Positions 46,514 through 56,213 are shown, counted from the first letter of the stretch. The stretch: DNA of 64,000 nucleotides from Mycolicibacterium sp. TUM20985 (GCF_030295745.1 NZ_AP027291.1:124001-188000); one strand, 5' to 3'. The notes: generated from the letters alone by a model not told the origin. Program-made: numbers and translations.

Positions 46514-48108
46514 GGAGTATCGAAGGCGACAACCGGATTCGCAACGGGTTCGTAGGCATCATCATCTTGACCCTGGTGATCGGTGTGGGCCAGAGCTTCG
46601 CCAGCGTGCCGATGATCTTCGCGCAGCCGATCTACTACGCGCAGTTCGCTGACACCGGCGGCCTCAACCCCGGCGACAAGGTGCGCATCGCAGGCGTCGA
46701 TGTCGGCCAGGTTCAGTCCGCGGAAATCGACGGCGACAAAGTCGTGATCGGGTACACCCTCGACGGCACGAAGGTCGGTACCGACAGCCGGGCCAACATC
46801 CGCACCGACACCATCCTCGGGCGGAAGAACCTCCAGATCGAGCCGAGGGGTTCGACGGCGCTCCGAGCGAACGGTGTGCTGCCAATCGGCCAGACCACGA
46901 CGCCGTACCAGATCTACGATGCGTTCGCCGACCTCACCAAGGCGGCGTCCGGCTGGGACACCCAGTCGGTGAAGAAGTCGCTCAACGTGTTGTCCGAGAC
47001 CATCGACCAGACCTATCCGCACCTGAGCGCGGCGCTGGACGGGGTCGCGCGGTTCTCCGACACGATCGGCAAGCGCGACGAGGACATCCAGAAACTGTTG
47101 GCGAACGCCAACAAGATCGTCGGAGTGCTCGGCACGCGTGGCGGCCAGATCAACCAGCTCGTGGTCAACGCCAATACCTTGTTGGGGGCAATCAACGAGC
47201 GGTCCTACGCGGTTGACATGCTGCTCGAGCGGGTCAGTCGATTCTCAACGCAGGTCAAGGGTTTCGTCGACGACAACCCGAACCTGAATCGCGTGCTGAC
47301 GCAACTGAAGACCATCAGCGACGTCCTGGTGGCGCGCAAGTTCGACCTGGCGGACACGCTGACCTCGCTCAGCAAGTTCACCGCCTCACTGGCGGAGGCC
47401 ATCGCCTCGGGCCCGTTCTTCAAGGTCATGTTGGTCAACCTGCTGCCGTACTGGATCCTGCAGCCGTGGGTCGATGCCGCCTTCAAGAAACGTGGCATCA
47501 GCCCCGAGGAGTTCTGGGGTAACGCCGGCCTGCCGTCCTTCCGGTACCCGGACCCAAACGGCCAACGCCAGGCCAACGGCGCACCGCCGCCGGCGCCGAC
47601 GCCGCTGGAGGGGACGCCCGAGAATCCTGGTCCCGCCGTCATCGCCGGCTCGCCGTGCTCGTACGCACCTGCGCCCGGGAACTACCCGACGCCGGGCAAC
47701 CCCCTGCCCTGCGCGAGCGCCGAGAACGGGCCGTTCGGCCCGAACCCGTACGGCGCCAACAACTACGGACCGCCGGACGTCCTCGGTGCGCCTGCCGACC
47801 CGAATGCGCCCCCGCCGGCGCCGGGTGTGCCGAGCGCCGCGTTCCCCGGCGAGTTCTCACCGCCGGTGCAGGGCACCCCCGCGCCGCCGTTCGCACCGGG
47901 TCCCCCCGGGGCCAGGACCGTTCCGGCCACACCGGGTCCGTCGGACCCCTACATCGCTCCGGGATCGCTACAGGGTGACGGCACCTCGCCGTTGCCGCCC
48001 GCGCTCGTCGGCCCGATCCCGCCTCCAGGGCCGGGGCCACAGGTCGGCGGCGCAGGCGAACCGCTGCCCGGCAATCCGCCGTTCCTTCCACCCGGATCAC
48101 AAGGTTAG
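46510..48108 (+). CDS. mce1C: Mce-family lipid-transport protein Mce1C, Pro-rich tail
   Basis: 532 aa from ATG 46510, overlapping the mce1B stop; a GTG at 46498 would add four residues. N-terminal anchor NGFVGIIILTLVIGVGQ, Mce domain (GLNPGDKVRIAGVDVGQV, RTDTILGRKNLQIEPRG) and helical region to about 345. The remaining about 180 residues are extremely Pro/Gly/Ala-rich (PPAPTPLEG, APPPAPGVPSAAFPG), a disordered tail that could cross or bind the cell wall. The tail is also present in Mtb Mce1C, but its length varies. Confidence 0.93.
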   Translation: MRSIEGDNRIRNGFVGIIILTLVIGVGQSFASVPMIFAQPIYYAQFADTGGLNPGDKVRIAGVDVGQVQSAEIDGDKVVIGYTLDGTKVGTDSRANIRTDTILGRKNLQIEPRGSTALRANGVLPIGQTTTPYQIYDAFADLTKAASGWDTQSVKKSLNVLSETIDQTYPHLSAALDGVARFSDTIGKRDEDIQKLLANANKIVGVLGTRGGQINQLVVNANTLLGAINERSYAVDMLLERVSRFSTQVKGFVDDNPNLNRVLTQLKTISDVLVARKFDLADTLTSLSKFTASLAEAIASGPFFKVMLVNLLPYWILQPWVDAAFKKRGISPEEFWGNAGLPSFRYPDPNGQRQANGAPPPAPTPLEGTPENPGPAVIAGSPCSYAPAPGNYPTPGNPLPCASAENGPFGPNPYGANNYGPPDVLGAPADPNAPPPAPGVPSAAFPGEFSPPVQGTPAPPFAPGPPGARTVPATPGPSDPYIAPGSLQGDGTSPLPPALVGPIPPPGPGPQVGGAGEPLPGNPPFLPPGSQG

Positions 48109-48120
48109 GGGGCAGCAGAG

Positions 48121-49746
48121 ATGTCGGCTATGCGAAACATGAAGATGCCCGCGATGACCAAGACCGCGCTGATCGTCGGTTCGCTGATCGTGGTCGCAGC
48201 GCTGGTGGCCGGGTTCTTCGGCTGGCAGCTCTACAAGAAGCTGACGACGAACACCGTCGTGGCCGAGTTCCCGCAGGCGCTGGCGCTGTATCCGGGCGAC
48301 AAGGTCGAGATCATGGGCGTGCAGGTCGGCAAGATCGACAAGATCGAGCCCGTCGGCGACAAGATGCGGGTGACCTTCAACTACCAGTCCAAGTACAAGG
48401 TCCCCGAGAACGCCACCGCGTCCATCCTCAATCCCAGCCTGGTCGCCTCGCGCACCATCCAGCTGGCGCCGCCCTACACCGGTGGCCCGGTGATGGAGAG
48501 CGGCGCGGTCATCCCGCTCGACCGCACGCAGGTCCCGGTCGAATACGACGAACTACGCGACTCGCTGAGTCGCCTCCTGACCGACCTCGGCCCCACCAAG
48601 GAACAGCCCAAGGGCCCCATCGGTGACGTGATCGAGTCGTTCTCCGACGGTCTCGCCGGCAAGGGCAAGCAACTCAACACGACGCTGAACAACCTGTCCG
48701 AGGCGTTGAGCACGTTGAACTCGGGTCGCGGCGACCTCTTCGGCGTCGTCAAGAGCCTGGCGTTGTTCGTGAACGCGCTCTACAAGAGCGATCAGCAAAT
48801 CGTTGGGCTGAACGACAATTTGGCGCAATTCACCAACTCCTTCTCCAATACCGACCGTGAAGTGGCGAACGCGGTCAAGGACCTCGATCAGTTGCTCTCC
48901 ACCACGCGGGGCTTCCTCGACGAGAACGCCACCGTGCTGACCCAGGACGTCAACAACCTGGCCGACGTGACGAACGCGATCCTGCAGCCCGAACCGCGCA
49001 AGGGCTTGGAGACGGGTCTGCACGCCTACCCGAACCTCGCGGCCAACGTCGTCAACATCGCGTCGCCGAACGCCGGCGGCATCGTCGGTCTGCCGACCAT
49101 CAACAACTACGCCAACCCGATGCAGTTCCTCTGCAGCGCGATCCAGGCGGGTAGCCGCCTGGGTTACCAGGACTCGGCCGAACTGTGCGCGCAGTACCTG
49201 GCGCCGATCCTGGATGCCACCAAGTTCAACTACCCGCCGTTCGGCCTCAACCAGATCGGCGGGGCGATGACGCTGCCCAAGCAGATCGCGTACTCCGAGA
49301 ACCGGTTGCAGCCGCCTCCGGGGTACAAGGACACGACGGTTCCCGGCGTCTTCTCGAGGGACACCCTGTTCTCGCACGGCAACCACGAGCCGGGGTGGAC
49401 CGTCGCACCGGGGATGCAGGGTGTCGAGGTGCAGCCGTTCACGCAGAACATGCTGACGCCGGAATCGCTGTCCGAACTGATGGGCGGCCCGGACATCGTG
49501 GCGCCGCTCGCGCCACCGGCATTCGGGGTGAACGACGGCAGGCTGCCGGGCCCGCCAAACGCCTACGGCGAGAACAGCCCACTGCCCCCGCCGTGGTACC
49601 CGCAGCCCGGTCCCCCGCCGGCGCCAGCACCCGGCGTGCTCCCCGGCGATCCGCTGGGCGCCATCACCCCGGCGGCCGGACCCGCGCCTGCCGCCGCACC
49701 CGCGCCGGCCGGACCACCGTTGCCCGCTGAAGCAGGAGCTGGCTAA
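48121..49746 (+). CDS. mce1D: Mce-family lipid-transport protein Mce1D
   Basis: 541 aa (Mtb about 530). A GGGGG-containing ribosome site lies before ATG 48121. Anchor segment TALIVGSLIVVAALVAGFFGW, Mce domain (ALYPGDKVEIMGVQVGKI, SILNPSLVASRTIQLAPPY), then helices (LNTTLNNLSEALSTLNSG). A cysteine pair occurs at FLCSAIQ and SAELCAQYL. The C-terminal about 70 residues are Pro/Ala-rich. The stop overlaps the mce1E start by one base (TAATG). Confidence 0.94.
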   Translation: MSAMRNMKMPAMTKTALIVGSLIVVAALVAGFFGWQLYKKLTTNTVVAEFPQALALYPGDKVEIMGVQVGKIDKIEPVGDKMRVTFNYQSKYKVPENATASILNPSLVASRTIQLAPPYTGGPVMESGAVIPLDRTQVPVEYDELRDSLSRLLTDLGPTKEQPKGPIGDVIESFSDGLAGKGKQLNTTLNNLSEALSTLNSGRGDLFGVVKSLALFVNALYKSDQQIVGLNDNLAQFTNSFSNTDREVANAVKDLDQLLSTTRGFLDENATVLTQDVNNLADVTNAILQPEPRKGLETGLHAYPNLAANVVNIASPNAGGIVGLPTINNYANPMQFLCSAIQAGSRLGYQDSAELCAQYLAPILDATKFNYPPFGLNQIGGAMTLPKQIAYSENRLQPPPGYKDTTVPGVFSRDTLFSHGNHEPGWTVAPGMQGVEVQPFTQNMLTPESLSELMGGPDIVAPLAPPAFGVNDGRLPGPPNAYGENSPLPPPWYPQPGPPPAPAPGVLPGDPLGAITPAAGPAPAAAPAPAGPPLPAEAGAG

Positions 49747-50903
49747 TGATGATGTCGAAGCGGCTCAACCTGAGGACCGTCGTCAAGCGTGGTGGAGCAC
49801 TGCTCGCCGCGGGGTTGATCCTGACGTCGTGCGGCTGGAAGGGCATCGCGAACGTTCCGGTGCCCGGTGGCGCAGGCACGGGTTCGGACAGCATGACGAT
49901 CTACGTGCAGATGCCGGATACGTTGGCGCTCAACGTGAATAGCCGCGTCCGCGTGGCCGACGTCTTCGTCGGCAGCGTGCGGGCCATCGAGCTGAAGAAC
50001 TGGGTCGCGACGTTGACCCTGGACGTGCAGCCCGATCTGAAGCTGCCCGCCGACACCAGGGCCGCGATCGGACAGACCTCGCTGCTCGGCTCGCAGCACG
50101 TAGAGCTCAATCCGCCGGCAGACTCCTCGGGTCGGATGCTGAAGAGCGGCGACACGATTCCGCTCGACCACGCGAGCGCGTTCCCGACGACGGAGCGCAC
50201 GCTCGCGAGCATCGGCACCATCCTCAGCGGGGGTGGCATCCCGAACCTCGAGGTGATCCAGAACGAGGTCGCCAACCTCCTCACCGGTCGCGGTGATCAG
50301 ATCCGCGAGTTCTTGGGGCGTCTGGACACGTTCACCGCGGAGTTGAACAACCAGCGCCAGGACCTCACTCGCGCGATCGACTCCACGGACCGGTTGCTGG
50401 CCATCGTGGCGCAGCGCAACGACACCCTCGACCGCGTACTGACCGAGTTCCCGCCGCTGATCAAGCACTTCGCGGAGACCAGGGATCTGTTCGCCGATGC
50501 GGTGATCGCACTTGGTCGCGTCAGCAAGGCAGCAGACGACGCGCTGTCGCAGGCCAATCCGGACATCACTGCCAACCTGAAGAATCTGCAGCGCCCGCTC
50601 GTTCAACTAGGCAAGGCGTCCCCCTACCTGCTCGGTGCGCTAAAGGTGATCGGAACCGCGCCGTTCAGCATCGAGAACGTGCCGAAGGCGATCCGCGGCG
50701 ACTACATCAACGTGTCGCTGAACGTGGATCTGACGCTGTCGGCAATCGACAACGGAGTCCTCAGTGGCACGGGCATTTCCGGCCTGCTTCGGGCGCTGGA
50801 ACAGTCGTGGGGCCGCGATCCGAGCACGATGATCCCGGACGTGCGGTTCACGCCGAACCCGCACAATGCACCGGGCGGACCGCTGGTCGAGAGAGGTGAG
50901 TGA
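49746..50903 (+). CDS. mce1E: Mce-family lipoprotein Mce1E (LprK)
   Basis: 385 aa (Mtb LprK about 390). Unlike the other Mce subunits it has a lipoprotein signal: basic N-terminus, hydrophobic core and lipobox LILTSCG. The Mce domain follows (LALNVNSRVRVADVFVGSV, AAIGQTSLLGSQHVEL) and then helices ending in FTPNPHNAPGG. Lipid anchoring of the E subunit is a general feature of Mce loci. Start codons ATG 49746, 49749 or similar are all possible; the first overlaps the mce1D stop. Confidence 0.94.
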   Translation: MMMSKRLNLRTVVKRGGALLAAGLILTSCGWKGIANVPVPGGAGTGSDSMTIYVQMPDTLALNVNSRVRVADVFVGSVRAIELKNWVATLTLDVQPDLKLPADTRAAIGQTSLLGSQHVELNPPADSSGRMLKSGDTIPLDHASAFPTTERTLASIGTILSGGGIPNLEVIQNEVANLLTGRGDQIREFLGRLDTFTAELNNQRQDLTRAIDSTDRLLAIVAQRNDTLDRVLTEFPPLIKHFAETRDLFADAVIALGRVSKAADDALSQANPDITANLKNLQRPLVQLGKASPYLLGALKVIGTAPFSIENVPKAIRGDYINVSLNVDLTLSAIDNGVLSGTGISGLLRALEQSWGRDPSTMIPDVRFTPNPHNAPGGPLVERGE

Positions 50904-50906
50904 GCG

Positions 50907-52457
50907 ATGCTGACCCGCTTCGTCAAGATTCAGTTGGTGGTCTTCTCCATCCTGACGGTCATCGCGCTGGCCGTACTCGGCGTGTACTACCTGCGGTTGC
51001 CGAGTGTGGTCGGGATCGGGCAGTACGAGTTGAAGGCGGAGCTGCCCCGATCGGGTGGCCTCTACTCGACGGCCAACGTGACCTACCTCGGCACGCAGAT
51101 CGGCAAGGTGACCGACGTCCGGCCCACCGAGCGCGGCGTGCTCGCCACCATGAGCATTGACAGCAACTACAAGATTCCCGCCGACGCCAGCGCGAACGTG
51201 CACTCCGTGTCCGCCATCGGTGAGCAGTACCTGGACCTGGTGTCGACGTCGGACAAGCCGGGGCAGTACCTGGCCGCGGGATCGACGATCACCAACAGCA
51301 CGGTGCCGGCCGAGGTCGGGCCCGCGCTGGACGCCGCCAACAATGGTCTCGATGCCCTGCCAAGGGAGAAGATCGACTCACTGTTGACCGAGACGTCTGA
51401 GGCGATCGGCGGTCTCGGCCCCGCCCTGCAGCGATTGGTGGAGTCGACGTCGGCCATCGCGAGCGACCTCAAGGACAACCTGGGGCCGGTGAACGACATC
51501 GTCAACAACCTCACGCCGATTCTGGACAGCCAGGTTCAGTCGGGTGATGCGATCTCGCAGTGGACGCGCAACCTGAACACCATCACGTCGCAGACCGCCG
51601 AGCAGGACCAGGCATTGCGCAGCGGGTTGCAGCAGGCCGCGCCGACGGCGGATCAGCTCAACGCGGTGTTCGGCGACGTGCGCGAAGCGCTGCCGCAGAC
51701 GATCGCGAACATCGCGATCGTGGCCGACCTGCTGAAGCGCTACAACAAGGGTCTCGAACAGGCGTTGGTGATCCTGCCCCAGGGTGCAACGGTCGCCCAG
51801 GCGGGCACCATCTTCCCGGGGGAGGGTCTGCTGCACTTTGGGCTGTCGATCAACCAGCCGCCACCCTGCCTCACGGGCTTCCTGCCGGCCGCGCAATGGC
51901 GGTCGCCCGCGGACACCAGCACGCAGCCGCTACCGGATGGGCTGTACTGCAAGATCCCGAAGGACTTCCAGGGCAATGTCGTCCGAGGAGCGCGTAACTA
52001 CCCGTGTGCGGACGTGCCGGGTAAGCGTGCGGCCACGCCGGAGGAGTGCCGGAGCAACACGCCCTACGAGCCGCTCGGGACCAACCCCTGGTACGGCGAC
52101 CCGAACCAGATCCTGACGTGTCCTGCGGCTGGGGCGCGCTGCGACCAACCGGTGAAGCCCGGTTACGTGGTACCTGCTCCGACGATCAACAACGGGCTGA
52201 ACCCGTTGCCCGCCGATCAGTTGCCGCCGCGACCGTCGCCGCTGAGTGACCCGCTTACGGCCCCTGGCCAGGGCACGGTCGCCTGCAGTGGCCAGCAGCC
52301 CAATCCATGCATCTACACTCCGGCAGCAGGCCCTGCCGCGGTCTACACCCCGTCCAACGGCCAAGTCGTCGGACCCGACGGAGTTCAGTACTCCGTCACC
52401 AACTCAAGTGATCCAGGAGAAAACGGATGGAAGGAGATGCTGGCGCCAGCCGGCTGA
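50907..52457 (+). CDS. mce1F: Mce-family lipid-transport protein Mce1F
   Basis: 516 aa (Mtb about 515). Anchor QLVVFSILTVIALAVLGVYY, Mce domain (GLYSTANVTYLGTQIGKV, SAIGEQYLDLVSTS), helices, and a Cys-containing Pro-rich tail (PPPCLTGFLPAAQWR, PADQLPPRPSPLSDP). It starts 3 bp after mce1E and overlaps mam1A by 31 bases, so the whole block is one transcription and translation unit. Confidence 0.94.
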   Translation: MLTRFVKIQLVVFSILTVIALAVLGVYYLRLPSVVGIGQYELKAELPRSGGLYSTANVTYLGTQIGKVTDVRPTERGVLATMSIDSNYKIPADASANVHSVSAIGEQYLDLVSTSDKPGQYLAAGSTITNSTVPAEVGPALDAANNGLDALPREKIDSLLTETSEAIGGLGPALQRLVESTSAIASDLKDNLGPVNDIVNNLTPILDSQVQSGDAISQWTRNLNTITSQTAEQDQALRSGLQQAAPTADQLNAVFGDVREALPQTIANIAIVADLLKRYNKGLEQALVILPQGATVAQAGTIFPGEGLLHFGLSINQPPPCLTGFLPAAQWRSPADTSTQPLPDGLYCKIPKDFQGNVVRGARNYPCADVPGKRAATPEECRSNTPYEPLGTNPWYGDPNQILTCPAAGARCDQPVKPGYVVPAPTINNGLNPLPADQLPPRPSPLSDPLTAPGQGTVACSGQQPNPCIYTPAAGPAAVYTPSNGQVVGPDGVQYSVTNSSDPGENGWKEMLAPAG

Positions 52458-53032
52458 ACCCCGAAGACATCCCTCGCGAACCCGACGCGTCGGAGGAACC
52501 CGACGCTCAATCCGAAGAACTGACGCGCCGCCCCGAGCGGCTCGGACGCGGTTGGCTGGTAGCCATCTGTCTGGCGTTGCTCCTCACGACCGCGGGTGTG
52601 GCGGTGGGCGGTTATTTCGCGCTCAAGTCCCACGACCAGAGCAAGGACATCGCGCAGGAGGACGCGCTCGCGCTCGCCAGGGCCAAGGACTGCGTCGCGG
52701 CCACCCAGGCCCCGGACGTGGCGGCCATGACCGCTAGCCAGACCAAGGTCATCGAGTGCGCGACCGGCGACTTCGGCGTGCAGGCCAACCTGTTCGCCAG
52801 CATGCTGGTCGAGGCATACCAGGCCGCGAACGTGTCGGTGCAGGTCTCCGACATGCGCGGGGCGGTCGAGAAGCACAACGAGGACGGGTCGGTCGACGTC
52901 CTCGTCGCTCTCCGGGTGAAGGTGTCGAATTCGCAGGCCGCCGATCAGGAGCAGGGCTACCGACTCCGGGTCAACATGGCGCCCGCCGACGGCACCTACA
53001 AGATCAACAGACTGGATCAGGTCACCTCGTGA
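52427..53032 (+). CDS. mam1A: Mce1-associated membrane protein Mam1A (Rv0175-like)
   Basis: 201 aa from ATG 52427, with AGGAGA 8 bases before it and inside the end of mce1F. An acidic N-terminal region of about 40 residues precedes one membrane segment (WLVAICLALLLTTAGVAVGG) and an extracytoplasmic domain of about 130 residues containing two cysteines (DCVAATQ, IECATG), probably a disulfide. Mam proteins follow mce genes in mycobacteria and are thought to stabilise the Mce complex; Mtb Rv0175 is the match. Its stop overlaps the GTG of mam1B. Confidence 0.88.
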   Translation: MEGDAGASRLNPEDIPREPDASEEPDAQSEELTRRPERLGRGWLVAICLALLLTTAGVAVGGYFALKSHDQSKDIAQEDALALARAKDCVAATQAPDVAAMTASQTKVIECATGDFGVQANLFASMLVEAYQAANVSVQVSDMRGAVEKHNEDGSVDVLVALRVKVSNSQAADQEQGYRLRVNMAPADGTYKINRLDQVTS

Positions 53033-54072
53033 CGGCACTGCTCGACGAAGACGCCGACGTCCGTACGGCGGAGGAGACCGCGATCCGGTGTGCCTCCTGG
53101 CCGGCGCGGGCCGGGGCGATCGCACTGGACGTCCTTCCCGGGGCCGCCGTGATCACGACGGTGGCCGTGCTCGCCTACGCCACGTCCGTCGGCAGCTGGC
53201 TGTGGTGGGTATTCATGGGGATCCTGGCGGTGGCCGTGCTGGCCACGCTCGTGAACCGGTGGCTACTACCGCCGCTCATCGGATGGACCATGGGCCGCGC
53301 AGTCTTCGGAATACGCGTGACGGCGTCCAGTGGTGAGGGCGTGGGCAGCGTGCGGTTGTTCGCGCGTGACCTGGCCCATCTGCTAGACACCGCGGCGCTG
53401 TGCGTCGGATGGCTGTGGCCGCTGGGGGACAAGCGTCACCGGACGTTCGCAGACCTGTTGGCGCGCACCGAAGTTCGCGTGGTCGGAGCCGGTGACGCAC
53501 CTCGTCGCGACGTGCGGCGCATCACCGCCGGTGTGCTGGTCGCCGCGGCCGTGGTGGGCGCGGCGGCGAGCGGGCTGGGCTATCTGCAGGTGTACCGGCA
53601 GGATCGCGCGCTCGAACAGGCCAGAACCGAGATCGCCGAGCAGGGACCGCGCATCGTGGAGCAGCTGCTGAGCTACGGCAGCCAGACCGTAGTCGAAGAC
53701 TTCGCCAGAGCGCAGACGATGGCCACCGACGGCTACCGTCCGCAGCTCGTACAACAGCAACAGGCCGTGCAGAAGTCGGGGGTCACCGACAACGAGTACT
53801 GGGCGGTCAGCAGTGCAGTGCTCTCGGCGACCACGGACCGGGCGGCGATGCTGCTGGCGCTGCAGGGCCAACGTGGGTCCGACCCGAACAACCTGAAGTT
53901 CATCACCGCGACGGTGCGGGCGGACTTCGAGAAGGCCGACGGCCGTTGGCAGGTCGCCGTTCTCACCGTGCTCAAGAAGCCGCTGACGGGCCAGAGCCAG
54001 GCGGGTCCGCAACCGCCACAGCCGCCGCAGCCACCCCAGCCGCCGCCCCCGGGAAGGGAGCCCGGACGATGA
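53029..54072 (+). CDS. mam1B: Mce1-associated RDD-family membrane protein Mam1B (Rv0176-like)
   Basis: 347 aa from GTG 53029 (GTGA overlap with mam1A). The N-terminal half is an RDD domain, a three-helix membrane module (WPARAGAIALDVLPGAAVITTV, GRAVFGIRVTASSGEG, HLLDTAALCVGWLWPLGDKRHRTFADLLART). A fourth segment near residue 165 leads into a Mam-type extracytoplasmic domain. The last about 25 residues are PQPPQPPQ repeats. The RDD plus Mam combination matches Mtb Rv0176. Overlaps mam1C by 4 bases. Confidence 0.88.
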   Translation: MTALLDEDADVRTAEETAIRCASWPARAGAIALDVLPGAAVITTVAVLAYATSVGSWLWWVFMGILAVAVLATLVNRWLLPPLIGWTMGRAVFGIRVTASSGEGVGSVRLFARDLAHLLDTAALCVGWLWPLGDKRHRTFADLLARTEVRVVGAGDAPRRDVRRITAGVLVAAAVVGAAASGLGYLQVYRQDRALEQARTEIAEQGPRIVEQLLSYGSQTVVEDFARAQTMATDGYRPQLVQQQQAVQKSGVTDNEYWAVSSAVLSATTDRAAMLLALQGQRGSDPNNLKFITATVRADFEKADGRWQVAVLTVLKKPLTGQSQAGPQPPQPPQPPQPPPPGREPGR

Positions 54073-54629
54073 GCCCGCGACGCAAGGTCGACGAGCAGGC
54101 CCGCAACTTCTTCGCCGCGAACGCGACCGAGTCGAAGGTTCCGCTGCGGTGGGGCCTTCCGCTGACCGCCATCCTCGCCTTCGTGCTCGCGGCCGTCGCG
54201 ATCGCGGGCAGCATCTTCACCCTCGCCGGGCATGTGAGCTACGACCGCACGGAGGCCAGGGACGCCTCGGCGCTCTTCTACGTCCGTGGCTTCATGACGG
54301 AGTACACCTCACTGGATCCGTTCCACGCGAACGACTATGCGGACCGGATCCTGGCGCAGGCGACGGGCGACTTCCAGAAGTCGTTCAAGGAAAAGCTGAA
54401 CGAAATCGCCGTCCAGGTCGCGCGTGCCGAACCCACCACCGGCGTCGTGCAGGAGGCCGGCGTGCAACGGTGGAACGACAACGGCAGTGCCGACATCCTG
54501 GTGGCCACCAACGTCAAGTCGACGGGCCCGGACGGCAAGACCCCCATCGAAAGCGGAACACGTTGGGTGGTAACGACTATCGAGGAGGGACAGCAGTGGA
54601 AGATCAGTCAGCTGATTCAAGTGATCTGA
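54069..54629 (+). CDS. mam1C: Mce1-associated membrane protein Mam1C (Rv0177-like)
   Basis: 186 aa (Mtb Rv0177 about 184) from ATG 54069. One membrane segment (GLPLTAILAFVLAAVAIAGS) near residue 40 follows a basic cytoplasmic N-terminus. The rest is an extracytoplasmic Mam domain (YVRGFMTEYTSLDPFHANDYADRIL, TIEEGQQWKISQLIQVI). It has no cysteine pair, unlike Mam1A. It overlaps the next gene by 34 bases. Confidence 0.88.
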   Translation: MSPRRKVDEQARNFFAANATESKVPLRWGLPLTAILAFVLAAVAIAGSIFTLAGHVSYDRTEARDASALFYVRGFMTEYTSLDPFHANDYADRILAQATGDFQKSFKEKLNEIAVQVARAEPTTGVVQEAGVQRWNDNGSADILVATNVKSTGPDGKTPIESGTRWVVTTIEEGQQWKISQLIQVI

Positions 54630-55489
54630 CCACCGACGCTGCCGACGCCTCCGTCCCGCAGGGCAAGGCGGCGCGCAATCGCCACCGGTTGCCGCGGCAC
54701 AAGGTGGCGCATGTCGATCAGACCGAGGACGCCGAGAGTCCGGCGGTCGAGCCGGTCACCGACGAAGACCCAGCCCCGGACCCGGCTCCCATCGAGACGA
54801 CCGACGAGACGCCCGACGAGGCAAGCGACGCGGCGCCCGATGCAGACGTCGAGCGCCCGCGCCGCCGCCTGCCGTGGCGACGCGGCAAGGCCGTCGCCGA
54901 GGTGGAGGCACCCGTCGACCCGGCCGACCCCGTCGACCCCGTCGACCCGGCCGCGGTGCTGGTGCCGCATCGGACCGCCGGCCGGGGGCTGAAGATCGCT
55001 GCGGTGGCTGCGGGCGCCTTGTTCGTCGCCGCCGCCGCGTTCGCGGGTGCGACGCTGCAGCCCTACCTGGCCGACCGGGCCGCGGTGCACACCAAGTTCG
55101 TCATCGCCGAGACCGCGGCGAGCGCCATCACCACCCTGTGGACTTACACGCCCGAGGACATGGACAAGCTGCCGGACCGGTCGGCGAAGTACCTCGGTGG
55201 CGACTTCGCCTCGGACTACAAGCGCTACATCGATGCGATCGTCGCACCGAACAAGCAGGCCCAGGTCACGAACAACACCCAGGTCCTCGGGGCGGCGGTC
55301 GAGACGCTGACGCCGACGGAGGCCACCGCGATCGTGTACACCAACTCCGTGGCGACCAGTCCCGTGACCAAGGGCATCCCCTCGCTGCGCTATCTGTCCT
55401 ATCGCCTGACGATGAAGCCGCAGGACGACCGGTGGCTGATCACCCAGATGGTCGCCGTCACGAAGCTAGACCTCACACCGCGGCTGTAG
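54596..55489 (+). CDS. mam1D: Mce1-associated membrane protein Mam1D (Rv0178-like) with long acidic N-terminus
   Basis: 297 aa from GTG 54596; a very strong ribosome site GAGGAGGGA at 54582-54590 fixes the start. The first about 125 residues are acidic and Pro-rich (VDPADPVDPVDPAA near the end of this region) with short basic patches (RPRRRLPWRRGKA). A single membrane segment (GLKIAAVAAGALFVAAAAFAGA) is followed by the Mam domain. It is about 50 residues longer than Mtb Rv0178 as I recall it, mainly through the acidic N-terminus. Last gene of the mce1 operon; the next gene starts 9 bp later. Confidence 0.86.
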   Translation: MEDQSADSSDLTTDAADASVPQGKAARNRHRLPRHKVAHVDQTEDAESPAVEPVTDEDPAPDPAPIETTDETPDEASDAAPDADVERPRRRLPWRRGKAVAEVEAPVDPADPVDPVDPAAVLVPHRTAGRGLKIAAVAAGALFVAAAAFAGATLQPYLADRAAVHTKFVIAETAASAITTLWTYTPEDMDKLPDRSAKYLGGDFASDYKRYIDAIVAPNKQAQVTNNTQVLGAAVETLTPTEATAIVYTNSVATSPVTKGIPSLRYLSYRLTMKPQDDRWLITQMVAVTKLDLTPRL

Positions 55490-55498
55490 ACCGCTCCG

Positions 55499-56203
55499 AT
55501 GGCCGTCGAATCCCCTGTATCGCAACGTCTGACGGTCACCGCGCTGTTGTTGCTGACGTTCGCCACCGGCTTGGTCGACGCCGTCAGCGTTCTGGTCTTG
55601 GGGCATGTCTTCGTGGCGAACATGACGGGCAATGTGATCTTCCTGGGCTTCTGGTTCGTGGACCACTCCGGCGTCGACATGGCCGCCGCAGTGGTGGCGT
55701 TCATCAGCTTCGTCACCGGCGCCGTGGTCGGTGGCCGGCTCGCCCGGCACCTCGACGCCAGGGTCCGTCGCTGGCTGGTCGTCACCTTCGGCCTCGAAGT
55801 GGTTACCCTGTCCAGTCTTTCGATACTGGCGGGCGCCGGGGTGCTGCAGTACCACGGTGGGGGGCGGCTCATCCTGATCGCGGGGCTCGCCGTCGCCTTC
55901 GGCATCCAGAACGCCACCGCGCGGCAGTTCGGTGTGCAGGAACTCAGCACGACGGTGTTGACGCAGACCATCGTCGGCATCGGTTTCGACAGCAGACTCG
56001 CGGGCGGGACGGGCCAGCGGGAGAAACTGCGCTACGGCGTCATCCTCACCATGTGCAGCGGCGCCGTCATCGGGGCCACCCTGAGTCGATGGACGGTGGC
56101 CCCCGTGATCGGCATCGCGGCAGCGGTGGTGGCGTCGAGTGCGGCGATCTTCGCGTTCGGTCCCGCGAAGAAGGCGTCGGTCGTCAACGAGGCTCGGCCG
56201 TAA
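55499..56203 (+). CDS. DUF1275 (YoaK-type) integral membrane protein
   Basis: 234 aa with about six membrane segments. DUF1275 features are visible: LTFATGLVDAVSVLVLGHVFVANMTGN near the N-terminus and GIQNATARQFGVQELSTTVLTQTIVG in the centre. The family is bacterial with no established function; a transport role is suspected. It starts 9 bp after mam1D, so it may be read through from the mce1 operon. Ends 10 bp before the fructosamine-kinase-like gene. Confidence 0.88.
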   Translation: MAVESPVSQRLTVTALLLLTFATGLVDAVSVLVLGHVFVANMTGNVIFLGFWFVDHSGVDMAAAVVAFISFVTGAVVGGRLARHLDARVRRWLVVTFGLEVVTLSSLSILAGAGVLQYHGGGRLILIAGLAVAFGIQNATARQFGVQELSTTVLTQTIVGIGFDSRLAGGTGQREKLRYGVILTMCSGAVIGATLSRWTVAPVIGIAAAVVASSAAIFAFGPAKKASVVNEARP

Positions 56204-56213
56204 GACCCCGGCG

